In this document: piece by piece, positions 1 to 5,191 of the stretch
Layout of the letters: every line of letters starts with the position of its first letter
Position numbering within the stretch: position 1 is the first letter of the stretch
Assembly (NCBI GenBank): GCA_016919565.1
Contig: JACXTO010000099.1
Coordinates: 1 to 6,183 of the forward strand
Direction: 5' to 3'
From: Methanomassiliicoccaceae archaeon
GTDB taxonomy: Archaea > Thermoplasmatota > Thermoplasmata > Methanomassiliicoccales > UBA472
Length of the DNA: 6,183 nucleotides
Notes under the pieces: model-generated
The model's input: the letters and a program-made list of their open reading frames with translations, nothing else
The model's database searches: none
What the model was told of the DNA's origin: nothing
Made by a program: the position numbers and the translations under genes

Positions 1-99
1 CGCTTCAATGGACCACCGTGCAAAACGATTGCCACTGGCTCTATATTTCAGTTCTGTGCCGATGGTTAGCAATCGACAACATCGGCCAGGAGCGCATCA

Positions 100-111
100 G
101 AAAATTATCTA
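100..111 (+). promoter_or_regulatory. Probable archaeal promoter (BRE/TATA-like) of the zinc-ribbon gene
   Basis: An AT-rich stretch reading GAAAATTATCTA has a purine-rich BRE-like left edge and a TATA-like core centred about 28 bases before the ATG at 136. That spacing puts the predicted transcription start at or within a few bases of the start codon, so the mRNA would be leaderless. In agreement, no Shine-Dalgarno is visible before 136. A second AT-rich run, CTAATATAT at 114-122, is too close to the ATG to be the TATA box unless an internal start is used. The call rests on spacing and composition only. Confidence 0.45.
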
Positions 112-135
112 TGCTAATATATCGTTCGGCAGTCG

Positions 136-588
136 ATGGCCTATAAGATCCCCAAGGCTGAGGTGCTCGCCGAAGCGATACAAGCGGCCTTGAAGGAGCA
201 GTCCACGGTCGTCTCGCAGAACCGTTTTGCCAAGCTGGTGAATGATCAGCTGAGACTGGTCGATCCCGAGTACACCGCATCCGAGGAGCGCATCCGCAGG
301 GTGGCGCTGTACCGTAAGCTGGCCAAGGTGGACATCCAGACGCGCGAGGCCGAAGAGAAGAGCAGGAACGTCCGTTGCCCGGTGTGCGGCTCGAAGACCA
401 GGCGCATCCAGAACGAGACGGTGTACGGCGGCAAGGTCACCTTGGGCTACAGGTGCCGCGCCTGCGGCTACTGGACCGGGATGAAGCGCCGCGTTCCCAC
501 GCGGTACATATTCTACGGCGAAGGAGCGAAGTTCCCCGTGCCGGACGAGTCGGTGCGACCCCTCGACCAGACGCCGAACCAACAATAG
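136..588 (+). CDS. Archaeal zinc-ribbon protein of unknown function
   Basis: A 150-residue soluble protein with no signal peptide or membrane segment. Residues 1-75 are predicted helical and charged (SQNRFAKLVNDQL, then a basic ERIRRVALYRKL segment), which could be a helix-turn-helix-like nucleic-acid-binding part. Residues 81-84 (CPVC) and 107-110 (CRAC), each followed by Gly, form a four-cysteine zinc ribbon with a basic, aromatic hairpin between and after them (GYWTGMKRRVPTRY). The last 15 residues look disordered. An N-terminal helical part followed by a zinc ribbon suggests an RNA- or DNA-binding accessory protein of transcription or translation, but I do not recognise a named family. 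The ATG at 136 is chosen because the TATA-like element lies about 28 bases upstream and no good start lies nearby. It is separated by 54 bases from the next gene, which has its own TATA box, so it is probably a single-gene unit. Confidence 0.85.
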   Translation: MAYKIPKAEVLAEAIQAALKEQSTVVSQNRFAKLVNDQLRLVDPEYTASEERIRRVALYRKLAKVDIQTREAEEKSRNVRCPVCGSKTRRIQNETVYGGKVTLGYRCRACGYWTGMKRRVPTRYIFYGEGAKFPVPDESVRPLDQTPNQQ

Positions 589-610
589 TGTGGAACAGTC
601 GCTGGCCAGT

Positions 611-619
611 TTTTATATA
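611..619 (+). promoter_or_regulatory. TATA box of the cooT-cooC unit
   Basis: TTTTATATA is the clearest TATA box in the window. It is centred about 28 bases before the cooT ATG at 643. With a usual archaeal spacing of about 25-27 bases, transcription would start at or next to the start codon, giving a leaderless mRNA. No Shine-Dalgarno is seen before 643, which agrees. The box sits only 23 bases after the stop of the zinc-ribbon gene, so cooT-cooC is likely transcribed independently. Confidence 0.65.
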
Positions 620-642
620 CCTTCCGAAGGCTCGCTTGGTTC

Positions 643-834
643 ATGTGCGAATCGACGGTGTTCCTGGAGGATGAGGATGGAGCTCACGAGGCCATGAAGG
701 AGGTGGCCAGGATCATAATGGACGGCAAGAACGCTGTCTGCACCGACATCTTGGGCGAGAGGGTTGTTCTCAAGAACGTCAAGCTTAAGGAGGCCAATCT
801 GCTCAGCCACGGCATCGTCTTCGTGAGGAATTGA
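643..834 (+). CDS. cooT: CooT-family small nickel-binding protein
   Basis: A 63-residue protein matching the CooT family in length and layout. It begins Met-Cys-Glu, then a short beta strand, an acidic turn, a hydrophobic VARIIMDG strand, an LGERVVLKNV stretch with the Gly-Glu pair usual near the middle of the family, and a final strand ending in VFVRN. In the characterised CooT of Rhodospirillum rubrum, Cys2 is the nickel ligand of a dimer; Cys2 is present here, and Cys33, His15 and His56 are further possible ligands. The protein is expected to act in the cytoplasm, holding or delivering Ni(II) for maturation of carbon monoxide dehydrogenase. The neighbouring cooC-type gene, one base downstream, strongly supports the assignment. 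Some family members were formerly labelled predicted RNA-binding proteins, and the exact role in archaea is not settled. Confidence 0.8.
   Translation: MCESTVFLEDEDGAHEAMKEVARIIMDGKNAVCTDILGERVVLKNVKLKEANLLSHGIVFVRN
825..828 (+). promoter_or_regulatory. Shine-Dalgarno of the cooC-type gene, inside the cooT end
   Basis: GAGG lies in the last codons of cooT, 7 bases before the ATG at 836. Unlike cooT, which appears leaderless, the second gene of the unit has a conventional ribosome binding site. This supports the chosen start and translation from a shared mRNA. Confidence 0.55.
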
Positions 835-835
835 G

Positions 836-1624
836 ATGCCCTTGAAGATAGCCATATCTGGCAAGGGCGGGGTGGGGAAGACCACTATCGCAGCGTTACT
901 GGCCAGGATGTATGCCAGAGATGGCATGAAGGTCTTGGCGGTCGATGCGGACCCATCACCATCGCTCATGGCCGCCGTGGGCATCCCCGAGAAGACCAGG
1001 GCGAGGGCGAAACCGCTGGCGATGATGTACGATCTGATCGAGGAGCGGACCGGGGTCCGTCCCGGCCAGTCCACTGGCGGAATGTTCCGACTGAACCCGC
1101 AGGTCGGCGACCTGATGGAGAACTATTCAGTGGAGGGGCCGGACCATGTTGAGGTGCTGCTCCTCGGAACGATCAAAAGAGCGGGCGAGGGCTGCTTCTG
1201 CCCCGAGTCCACGCTGCTCAAGCGGGTCATGGACCACCTGTTGTTGGAAGAGGACGAGGTCGTGATCATGGACATGGAGGCCGGCCTGGAGCATTTGGGG
1301 AGGGGGACGGCGCGCTCCGTCGATGTCATGCTCATCGTGGTCGAGCCTGGAACTCGTTCGCTGGACACCGCGGAGAACATACAGCGGATGGCGAAGGAGC
1401 TCGGCATCAGCAAGATATTCGCGGTGGCGAACAAGGTCTCCAACGACAAAGAGAAGAAGAAGATCAAGGAGCGATTGGATGACATGGGGCTGCCGCTGTT
1501 GGCCATCGTGCCAAAGAACGACGGTCTGGTGACCGCGGACCTGAACGGGACGCCGGTGATCGACGCGCCTGACATTCAGCCGGTGATTTCTGCGGTCACG
1601 AAGCTAAAAGTCGATCTTCGTTGA
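836..1624 (+). CDS. cooC: CooC-type nickel-insertion ATPase (CODH/ACS maturation)
   Basis: A 262-residue P-loop ATPase of the MinD/NifH (SIMIBI) class. The deviant Walker A motif GKGGVGKT is at residues 9-16 with the signature Lys10, Asp37-Asp39 follow in AVDADP, and the switch II region at 144-158 reads IMDMEAGLEHLGRGT, typical of CooC and related maturation ATPases. Cys120-Phe-Cys122, followed by Pro-Glu, matches the Cys-X-Cys site where CooC dimers bind nickel at their interface. A C-terminal VANKV motif (197-201) fits the nucleotide-base contact. ATP-driven dimer changes are known to load Ni into the C-cluster of carbon monoxide dehydrogenase; in archaea the target is usually the CODH/ACS complex. 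The length is normal for the family. The start lies one base after the cooT stop, so the two are almost certainly cotranscribed. The enzyme being matured is not in the window. An AcsF role on acetyl-CoA synthase is an alternative. Confidence 0.88.
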   Translation: MPLKIAISGKGGVGKTTIAALLARMYARDGMKVLAVDADPSPSLMAAVGIPEKTRARAKPLAMMYDLIEERTGVRPGQSTGGMFRLNPQVGDLMENYSVEGPDHVEVLLLGTIKRAGEGCFCPESTLLKRVMDHLLLEEDEVVIMDMEAGLEHLGRGTARSVDVMLIVVEPGTRSLDTAENIQRMAKELGISKIFAVANKVSNDKEKKKIKERLDDMGLPLLAIVPKNDGLVTADLNGTPVIDAPDIQPVISAVTKLKVDLR

Positions 1625-1675
1625 TTAGAAACACCTATAACCGGCGGTGCCCAGATTCTTTGGATTGAAAAAGGG

Positions 1676-1699
1676 AAGGGGGGCGCCTCCGCCCCTTTT
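1676..1699. terminator. Bidirectional terminator hairpin between convergent units
   Basis: A stem pairs 1676-1685 with 1690-1699 around the four-base loop CCTC. It has ten pairs, of which the inner six are GC and two are G-U. On the plus strand it ends in TTTT followed by ATGTTT; on the minus strand it is followed by CCCTTTTT. It fills the 79-base gap between the convergent ends of the cooC-type gene (stop 1624) and the permease gene (stop at 1704). It therefore probably ends transcripts from both sides. Archaeal RNA polymerase stops mainly at T tracts, so the hairpin itself may be less important than the runs of T. Confidence 0.6.
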
Positions 1700-1703
1700 A
1701 TGT

Positions 1704-2504
1704 TTACTTCTCTTTCAACGCCCGCATCGCCACCACGATCCCGATGACGACCAACACCACCGAGAACGCCAGCAAGCCCAGGATGTCCACCCAGAGTGGA
1801 TAGATCCCCACCGAACCAGAGAATAACAGTTGCCTCATGCCATCCACTGCCAGTGTCAATGGGTTCACCTTAGCAACCGCCTGCAGCCAATCCGGCATAC
1901 TGTTTACCGGGAACAGCGCCGCCGATGCGAACATCAGGGGCAGGTTCAGCAGGTTGATCACCGCGAAAAGCGTCTCCTGGGTCTTGATCGTCAACGCTAT
2001 CGCCACGAATACGGCGGAGAACGCTGTCGCCAGCAGCACCAGTATCAGGAGCATACCGAGCGCGGACATTACGTCGAAGTTCGATGTGACCGTCAGACCG
2101 GCAAGTCCTGGTATGTGCGTGAAGATCAAAGCTATCAGCAGCACCATAAGTGCCGATATGACAGCTCTTATCATTGCGGCCAAGATCCTCGACACCGGAA
2201 TGGCGCCTCTTGGTATCGGTGCCGCTCTCAGCTTGTTCAGGAACCCGAACCGGCGGTCCCAGACGACCGACATCCCCGCGAACATGCAGGTGAATAGCGC
2301 GGTCACGGCCAGCATACCGACCGACATGTATGACATATAGTCCGGCGCACCGTTGAGCGCGGCCGGGGGCAATTGGAGGGGCAACGCCTGCCCGAAAAGC
2401 CCCAGCCACACGATCGGTTGGATCAGCAGCATGAATATCTGGATCTTGGCGCGGTACCAATGCTTCAGCTCGCGCACCATCAGCGCCGTCGTCTCACGGA
2501 TCAT
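1704..2504 (-). CDS. ABC-2 type transporter permease (DrrB-like)
   Basis: A 266-residue integral membrane protein of the ABC-2 family. Six hydrophobic segments can be seen at about residues 21-41, 58-80, 107-131, 147-173, 178-200 and 238-260, the usual six-helix layout. A basic loop after the second helix (DRRFGFLNKLRAAPIPR, 83-99) matches the coupling region that contacts the ATPase. The segment near 213-226 (VNPLTLAVDGMRQL) before the last helix is a hallmark of this family. It should pair with the ATPase encoded just upstream as a dimer of half transporters, exporting a hydrophobic drug, lipid or similar compound. The substrate cannot be read from sequence. Its ATG overlaps the ATPase stop by four bases (ATGA) and it has a strong Shine-Dalgarno, so translation is coupled. 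It is the last gene of the padR operon. Confidence 0.9.
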   Translation of the reverse strand: MIRETTALMVRELKHWYRAKIQIFMLLIQPIVWLGLFGQALPLQLPPAALNGAPDYMSYMSVGMLAVTALFTCMFAGMSVVWDRRFGFLNKLRAAPIPRGAIPVSRILAAMIRAVISALMVLLIALIFTHIPGLAGLTVTSNFDVMSALGMLLILVLLATAFSAVFVAIALTIKTQETLFAVINLLNLPLMFASAALFPVNSMPDWLQAVAKVNPLTLAVDGMRQLLFSGSVGIYPLWVDILGLLAFSVVLVVIGIVVAMRALKEK

Positions 2505-3502
2505 GAGCCAGACCTCCTCATCCGTTCGGCCACGGCCATCCTATCGTAACTCCCCGACTGCTCGGCGTCCCTCAGCGATCGCCCGGTATATTCCAGGAAC
2601 ACCTGGTCCATGTTCGGCCGCTCGAGGCTCACGTAGGTGACGGAACCTCCCTTCTTCGATATCTCGTGCAGTAGAGGGGCCGTGACCGTTTCGCCGTTGA
2701 GCACCTTCACGCGATACGATCCATCTTCCCTCTTGGCGCTTAATACGCCCTCTACCGACCTTATCGACTCGGTGAAGTCCGTTTCGCCACTGATCTTGAG
2801 CGAGATGACATCGCCTCCAAGCGACTCCTTGAGCTTGATCGGAGTGTCCAGCGCCATGATCTTCCCCTTGTCAATGATCCCGATCCGATCGCATAGGGAG
2901 TCGGCCTCCTCTAGGTAGTGGGTGGTCATGAACACGGTCATGTTCGAGTTCTTCCGCAGATCCCTGATGTGCTCCCACATGGTCGTTCTGGTCTGTATGT
3001 CCAGCCCCAACGTGGGCTCGTCCAGGAACAGTACCCGCGGCCGATGGATGAGGCCCTCGGAAAGCTCTAGGCGTTTCCTCATGCCCCCGGAATATGTCTT
3101 AACCATCCGGTCCGCCGCCTCCTCCAGCTTGACAAGCGCAAGCAGCTCGTCGATCCTTTCCTTGGCGACTTTCATCTCCACGCCGTAGAGCGTGGCCTGC
3201 AGTAGCATGTTCTCCCTGCCGGTCAAATCGTCATCCACCGTCATCTCCTGTGGTACAAGCCCAATGGACCGGCGTACCTCGGTTGGATTCTTGGATACGT
3301 CAATGCCACAGACCTTGCACTCGCCACTGGTCTTCTGCAGCAAGGTCGTCAGCACCGCGATGGTAGTGGTCTTGCCTGCTCCGTTCGGCCCCAGGAAACC
3401 GAAGACCTCGCCCTCGGCAACTTCGAAGGTAATCCCGTCGACCGCCCTAATGGAGCCATTGTAGACCTTGACCAGGTCCTTCACTTCGATAATGGCTGTC
3501 AT
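2501..3502 (-). CDS. ABC transporter ATP-binding protein (DrrA-like, ABC-2 exporter)
   Basis: A 333-residue cytoplasmic ATPase. All nucleotide-binding motifs are intact: Walker A GPNGAGKTT at 38-46, Q-loop Gln85, signature YSGGM at 137-141 followed by RKRLELSEGL, Walker B VLFLDEP at 157-163 with catalytic Glu162, D-loop GLD at 166-168 and H-loop His195. After the core (about 1-230) there is a C-terminal domain of about 100 residues ending in a basic tail. A strand-rich section there (VISLKISGETDF, then SYRVKVLNG) and the VSLERPNMDQVFLEYTG motif are shared with daunorubicin-resistance type DrrA ATPases. It powers the ABC-2 permease downstream. The start is 7 bases after the PadR stop and no promoter is seen between them, so it belongs to the PadR-controlled operon. 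The fusion-like extension is typical for DrrA and not odd. Confidence 0.93.
   Translation of the reverse strand: MTAIIEVKDLVKVYNGSIRAVDGITFEVAEGEVFGFLGPNGAGKTTTIAVLTTLLQKTSGECKVCGIDVSKNPTEVRRSIGLVPQEMTVDDDLTGRENMLLQATLYGVEMKVAKERIDELLALVKLEEAADRMVKTYSGGMRKRLELSEGLIHRPRVLFLDEPTLGLDIQTRTTMWEHIRDLRKNSNMTVFMTTHYLEEADSLCDRIGIIDKGKIMALDTPIKLKESLGGDVISLKISGETDFTESIRSVEGVLSAKREDGSYRVKVLNGETVTAPLLHEISKKGGSVTYVSLERPNMDQVFLEYTGRSLRDAEQSGSYDRMAVAERMRRSGS
2512..2519 (-). promoter_or_regulatory. Strong Shine-Dalgarno of the permease gene
   Basis: On the minus strand GAGGAGGT lies 7 bases before the permease ATG, inside the end of the ATPase gene. It is the best match to the anti-Shine-Dalgarno sequence in the window. 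Together with the ATGA overlap it fixes the permease start. Confidence 0.8.
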
Positions 3503-3509
3503 GTATCTT

Positions 3510-4076
3510 TCACTTATCCTTTCTCTTTCTTCTTGCCTTATCGTGCAGCTTTCTCTCGATCTCTTCTACTTCAGTCTGCATAAAAGCCAGTTTGGAGAGG
3601 TGCTTCTCCCTTGCCTTCTTCAGCAAGCTCAACTTCTCCTCTGGGGTCATCCGGTCCATTTCGAACATGTTCGAGAACCCCGGCCCTTGGACCACGAAGG
3701 GCTCGATGCCCGCCAGAGGGCTTGAGCCATGTATCTCCTTCGCGGCCTGGTCCAATATCTGAAAATAGCGGATCATGAAGCCGAGGTCGCTGGGCATCTC
3801 CTTGACGAATTCCCGCAGCTCGCCTTCGCCCTTCTCCGTCAGCGAATAGTAATCGGTCCCGTCACGCTTCTCCACCAGCACCAGGCCGCGCTCTTCCAGG
3901 CGCTTCACCGCAGGATAGATCGTTCCAGTCTGAGGCGACCATATTCCTTCGAACTCCTCGCGCAGCGCCTTGAGGAGCTCGTAGCCATACATCGACTTGT
4001 GGCGAAGCAGTATCAGCATAACCGATTGCAGCGGGCTGACATGTGGCCCCTTTTGCAGCTGCCCCTTCTTCTCCAT
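3510..4076 (-). CDS. PadR-family transcriptional repressor of the adjacent ABC exporter
   Basis: Read as 188 residues from the ATG at 4076. Residues 17-92 form the PadR winged helix: MLILLRHKSMYGYELLKAL (helices with the Tyr-Gly-Tyr-Glu-Leu motif), GTIYPAVKRLEERGLV (51-66, recognition helix) and DYYSLTEKG (75-83, wing). A helical tail with coiled-coil character (about 145-182) should be the dimerisation region, and the end is very basic. PadR repressors next to ABC exporters usually bind an exporter substrate and repress their own operon. A longer TTG start at 4094 would add six residues, but the ATG at 4076 has an AGGAG at 7 bases and so is preferred. The gene is first in an operon with the ATPase, 7 bases away, and the permease. 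It is divergent from the ACT-domain gene. Confidence 0.92.
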   Translation of the reverse strand: MEKKGQLQKGPHVSPLQSVMLILLRHKSMYGYELLKALREEFEGIWSPQTGTIYPAVKRLEERGLVLVEKRDGTDYYSLTEKGEGELREFVKEMPSDLGFMIRYFQILDQAAKEIHGSSPLAGIEPFVVQGPGFSNMFEMDRMTPEEKLSLLKKAREKHLSKLAFMQTEVEEIERKLHDKARRKRKDK

Positions 4077-4083
4077 TCGATCG

Positions 4084-4088
4084 CTCCT
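4084..4088 (-). promoter_or_regulatory. Shine-Dalgarno deciding the padR start
   Basis: On the minus strand AGGAG lies 7 bases before the ATG at 4076. It overlaps the extra codons that a TTG start at 4094 would use, so the shorter 188-residue protein is favoured. Confidence 0.65.
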
Positions 4089-4095
4089 AGCCAAT

Positions 4096-4109
4096 AGTAG
4101 ATGTCTACT
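4096..4109. promoter_or_regulatory. Probable PadR operator (inverted repeat)
   Basis: AGTAGA-TG-TCTACT is a perfect inverted repeat with six-base arms and a two-base centre. It lies about 20 bases before the padR ATG and just downstream of the transcription start predicted from the minus-strand TATA box at 4136-4143. Further ACT/AGT half-sites follow at 4115-4117 and 4122-4124, so a second, weaker dimer site is possible. A bound repressor here would block initiation or early elongation of the padR-ABC operon, the usual autoregulation of PadR proteins. The position and symmetry are seen directly; binding by this PadR is inferred. Confidence 0.6.
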
Positions 4110-4135
4110 GAGTTAGTCTCCACTCACTGTCGATT

Positions 4136-4143
4136 TACTATAT
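4136..4143 (-). promoter_or_regulatory. TATA-like box of the padR-ABC operon
   Basis: The minus strand reads GATATAGTAAAT across this point, with an ATATAGTA core. The expected start, about 26 bases on, falls near 4113. That gives a leader of roughly 37 bases holding the inverted repeat and the Shine-Dalgarno. It is the only AT-rich element in front of padR. Confidence 0.5.
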
Positions 4144-4187
4144 CAATATTGCTCGGCGCTTCAAAGAAGAGAAAAAGCGAATAGCCC

Positions 4188-4207
4188 AGGCGATGGCCTG
4201 CATAGGC
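4188..4207. promoter_or_regulatory. Evenly spaced AGGC/GCCT half-sites upstream of the ACT-domain gene
   Basis: The sequence reads AGGC, four bases, GCCT, four bases, AGGC, so two overlapping inverted repeats share the central GCCT. The left one extends to CAGGC-GATG-GCCTG (4187-4200). The block ends a few bases before the BRE/TATA-like element of the downstream gene, and a further AGGCAT at 4224-4229 repeats the AGGCAT at 4204-4209 exactly 20 bases later, flanking that element. This arrangement resembles a multi-site operator or activator region. The binding protein is unknown. The short arms mean chance cannot be excluded. Confidence 0.35.
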
Positions 4208-4210
4208 ATG

Positions 4211-4223
4211 ACAAGGTTTATCA
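4211..4223 (+). promoter_or_regulatory. Probable BRE/TATA promoter of the ACT-ligase operon
   Basis: ACAAGGTTTATCA has a purine-rich BRE-like part and a TTTATC core about 36 bases before the ATG at 4256. Transcription would begin near 4245, giving a leader of about ten bases without a clear Shine-Dalgarno. A weaker AT-rich stretch at 4229-4239 is the alternative. Confidence 0.4.
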
Positions 4224-4255
4224 AGGCATAACGTTTTTAGCGCCCGGTCGGAAAA

Positions 4256-5191
4256 ATGCGCTACTATGATTTCGGAAGGCTGGAAGGCTCGCGGATCAAG
4301 ATCAGCGAGAGGCTCGGCAAGCCTCTGGGCCTGGTCAATGGCAGCCAAGTCTTCTCCACGATGTTCGTGTACGAGCATGAGGGAAAGAGCAGCTACGAGC
4401 TCGTCCTCTCCACCCTGGGACCGGAGAACTACCGGCAGATATGCACCATCACCTTCAACATGACCGACACCCCCGGCGCCTGTGCCCAGGTGGCAAAGTT
4501 CCTTGGCGAGAGGAACATCGACATCCTGAACTCGTCGTCGCTCAGCATGATATCGAACATCTGCATGGTCTGGAAGATGATGGTCGACCTCAGCTATTAC
4601 GGGGATTCAGCTCAGCTGAGAGAGGAATTCGACGGCCTGAAGCGGCAGCGGAGCGCATCCCTGAGCAAGGTGGACTCGATCGAGATCGAAGCGTCCAACA
4701 TCAGCGACCGCTACAGCAAGGGCGTCGCGGCGCCTGGCTCGACGGTCAAGGTCCGCTCGATAAAGCAATTCAAGAAAGCGAGCAACGTGATCAAGAACGG
4801 CACCTTCCTGGTGCCTGAGGACTATCTGCGAGCCATAGACAACCTGGCCGAAGGACAGCCGATCATGATGGTGGCGGACCAGGACTCCTGGATCCTCTCC
4901 ATTACCCCGCTCGACCCGAAATCCAAGCTGGCGGAGCTCGATTTCATCATCCCGGACAAGCCCGGCGCGATCCACGAGGTCACCAGGCTGCTTGCCGAAC
5001 AGAACATAAACCTACTGTCGGTGAGCACCAAGGTGCTGGTCTACTACGAGACCATGTCCATGAACCTCGTGGCGGACGTTTCCGCCTGCGACAAGGATCT
5101 GGAGACGCTGCGCACGACGACCGAAGCCCACCTCGCCAGCCTCAACGGCAAGTTCTCACTGGCAAGGATAGAAGCCCTAGGATGGAAATGA
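4256..5191 (+). CDS. Two-ACT-domain protein with an AbrB-like central segment, probable ligand-sensing regulator
   Basis: A 311-residue soluble protein. An N-terminal strand-rich part (1-60) is followed by a first ACT domain (about 62-130), with the ligand-loop motif DTPGACAQVAKFLGERNIDI at 71-90. A second ACT domain (about 225-297) carries PDKPGAIHEVTRLLAEQNIN at 233-252. Both keep the Pro-Gly turn and following helix where ACT domains bind amino acids or other small ligands. Between them, residues 164-220 contain GTFLVPEDYLRAIDNL, then GQPIMMVADQD and WILSITPLD, a pattern like the AbrB/SpoVT swapped hairpin that binds DNA. This reading is mine from the pattern and is not certain. No catalytic domain is visible, so I infer a regulator, not an enzyme. 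The gene is divergent from padR and overlaps the biotin ligase gene, so the two are cotranscribed. A feedback-regulatory subunit of an enzyme is the alternative. Confidence 0.8.
   Translation: MRYYDFGRLEGSRIKISERLGKPLGLVNGSQVFSTMFVYEHEGKSSYELVLSTLGPENYRQICTITFNMTDTPGACAQVAKFLGERNIDILNSSSLSMISNICMVWKMMVDLSYYGDSAQLREEFDGLKRQRSASLSKVDSIEIEASNISDRYSKGVAAPGSTVKVRSIKQFKKASNVIKNGTFLVPEDYLRAIDNLAEGQPIMMVADQDSWILSITPLDPKSKLAELDFIIPDKPGAIHEVTRLLAEQNINLLSVSTKVLVYYETMSMNLVADVSACDKDLETLRTTTEAHLASLNGKFSLARIEALGWK

Noticed and set aside
8..193. Plus-strand open frame of 61 codons at the left edge
   Set aside because: It overlaps the promoter and start of the zinc-ribbon gene in another frame and its product is low-complexity with no recognisable fold.
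109..585. Minus-strand open frame of 158 codons opposite the zinc-ribbon gene
   Set aside because: It is the antisense shadow of a GC-rich gene with a clear zinc ribbon; its product has no recognisable domain.
613..1074. Minus-strand open frame opposite cooT and the start of cooC
   Set aside because: It covers two genes with recognised families on the other strand and runs across their promoter.
836..1624. Reading the P-loop ATPase as MinD, ParA or nitrogenase NifH
   Set aside because: The Cys-X-Cys site followed by Pro-Glu, the switch II sequence and the adjacent cooT point to the CooC group; no membrane-targeting tail of MinD or second NifH cluster cysteine is seen.
1837..2340. Plus-strand open frame of 167 codons opposite the permease
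   Set aside because: The permease on the minus strand has six membrane segments and family motifs; the plus frame is its shadow.
4077..4094. TTG start adding six residues to PadR
   Set aside because: The extension overlaps the AGGAG that serves the ATG at 4076, and its residues are not part of the PadR fold.
4157..4179. CGCTT and AAGCG inverted repeat with a long AG-rich loop in the divergent promoter region
   Set aside because: Five-base arms around a 13-base loop are expected by chance, and there is no T tract or conserved structure to support a function.
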